A stretch of 22,474 bases of DNA from DATHCB01 sp035319765 (lineage in GTDB: Archaea > Thermoproteota > Bathyarchaeia > Bathyarchaeales > SOJC01), in NCBI GenBank assembly GCA_035319765.1, contig DATHCB010000164.1:1-22474 (forward strand). Reading direction: 5' to 3'. A program made the translations under genes and the position numbers. The stretch's first letter is position 1. Each line of letters begins with the position of its first letter. Below, piece by piece: positions 21,740-22,474 of this stretch. Under the pieces are notes generated by a model. That model was given only the letters and a program-made list of their open reading frames with translations, was not told where the DNA came from and did no database searches.

Positions 21740-22441
21740 ATGGAACCCGACAAAAAAATAACGGTCAAAGCTTTGCTCATCGACTTGGATGGCACACTGG
21801 TTAACTCAGAGCAGGCCCTGTTGGAAGCAACGACCGCGGCATACGTCGCAATCGGAGTAACCGATTTCGACCCGTGGATCGGCCTTGAGATTGCTAGACG
21901 AATGGAACAAAACCGACCAGTACGCGACCTTCTGACCGAAGAATGTAGAAATCAGAGAACGGTCAAGAAGTTCCTGGGGACATACATAGATGCTTACTAC
22001 GTTTCCACGCTGACGAAAACGGAACCGATTGAAAATGTTTACGATACTCTCCAGACTCTCGCTGGTGTCTACCCCCTCGGACTTGTTACACTCCGGGCAA
22101 TACCGAAGAAACAAATCGCCAAGGAGCTAGCGCAACTCAAGCTCTTGGAATACTTCAAAACGGTGATCACTACGATGGATGTTAAGAAGCCCAAGCCTTA
22201 TCCTGACGCTGTAATAAAAGGCGCAGAACAATTGGGCATATCAGCAAGCCACTGCGCTGTCGTGGGCGACTCAATAGTCGATGTACAAGCCGGCAAAGCT
22301 GCAAACGCGAAAACCATCGCCGTTCTCTCTGGTCTCTACACACAGGAAGAACTTCAAAAAGAAGAACCCGACTTAATACTCAAAAACATCAATTACCTTC
22401 CGAGATTTCTAGAAAAACCTAGCAGCCGAGAAAGTTCCTAG
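21740..22441 (+). CDS. HAD-superfamily phosphatase (phosphoglycolate phosphatase-like)
   Basis: Cytosolic phosphohydrolase of 233 residues. Motif I DLDGTL has the nucleophile D15 and acid D17. An alpha-helical cap of the C1 type lies at about 20-90. Motif II is GLVTL with Thr, motif III the Lys in VKKPKPYPD, and motif IV VVGDSIVDVQAG with the metal-binding Asp pair. This is the phosphoglycolate phosphatase/beta-phosphoglucomutase branch of the superfamily. The substrate may be phosphoglycolate or another small phosphate ester; sequence does not decide. ATG 21740 is preceded by AAAAAGGA five to seven bases away. It is divergent from rps10 and not obviously in an operon; 33 bases remain after its stop. 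Confidence 0.9.
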   Translation: MEPDKKITVKALLIDLDGTLVNSEQALLEATTAAYVAIGVTDFDPWIGLEIARRMEQNRPVRDLLTEECRNQRTVKKFLGTYIDAYYVSTLTKTEPIENVYDTLQTLAGVYPLGLVTLRAIPKKQIAKELAQLKLLEYFKTVITTMDVKKPKPYPDAVIKGAEQLGISASHCAVVGDSIVDVQAGKAANAKTIAVLSGLYTQEELQKEEPDLILKNINYLPRFLEKPSSRESS

Positions 22442-22474
22442 CACGCCGCAACAGGCACTATATCGATGGCGGTA

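Noticed and set aside
1..22474. CRISPR arrays, insertion sequences, inverted-repeat transposon ends and replication origins
   Set aside because: Reading both strands I found no regularly spaced repeats, no transposase, no paired terminal repeats and no origin-like repeat cluster.

Overview
The window reads as a chromosomal piece of a mesophilic or moderately thermophilic archaeon, most likely a Bathyarchaeia/Thermoproteota-type lineage. The clues are an archaeal uS10 protein, archaeal TATA boxes with leaderless or short-leader starts, frequent GTG/TTG starts, a tRNA-Glu without an encoded CCA end, an SCP2-type thiolase paired with a DUF35 zinc-ribbon protein, an AN1-finger/M50 protease, a NitrOD5-like output domain, and a secreted protein ending in a PEFPS-type sorting tail. 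No lineage marker is decisive, so the placement is inference.

Layout. 1-976: an alpha/beta hydrolase whose catalytic His appears to be replaced by Pro. 995-5977 (minus): a compact beta-oxidation operon in the order 3-hydroxyacyl-CoA dehydrogenase, acyl-CoA dehydrogenase, enoyl-CoA hydratase, thiolase, DUF35. 6340-9990 (minus): a heterodimeric ABC exporter. One half is intact with a degenerate ATPase site; the other half is broken into a membrane part and an ATPase part by what looks like a single indel. 10092-12362 (minus): an H+-translocating, K+-independent type membrane pyrophosphatase. 12466-13953 (minus): a DMT/EamA transporter and a small surface protein. 14240-14314 (minus): tRNA-Glu(CTC), beside a frameshifted scrap of a tyrosine recombinase. 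14587-15948 (minus): glutamine synthetase, with a 55-codon fragment of a second glutamine synthetase upstream and a divergent Lrp/AsnC regulator at 16368-16826. 17144-17933 (plus): a CBS-pair protein overlapping a NitrOD5-like protein. 18022-20226 (minus): the slipin/NfeD-protease operon. 20438-21292 (plus): AN1-M50 protease. 21304-21612 (minus): rps10. 21740-22441 (plus): HAD phosphatase.

Together the genes describe ordinary housekeeping: fatty-acyl-CoA breakdown, proton-motive force from pyrophosphate, export, ammonia assimilation with a likely local regulator, and membrane quality control. The least ordinary signals are the small decayed pieces (glutamine synthetase N-domain, integrase tail) around the tRNA/glnA region, the frameshift in the exporter, and three places where an expected key residue is missing or changed. 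I did not see a CRISPR array, an intact mobile element, or a clearly new multi-gene defence or biosynthetic system.
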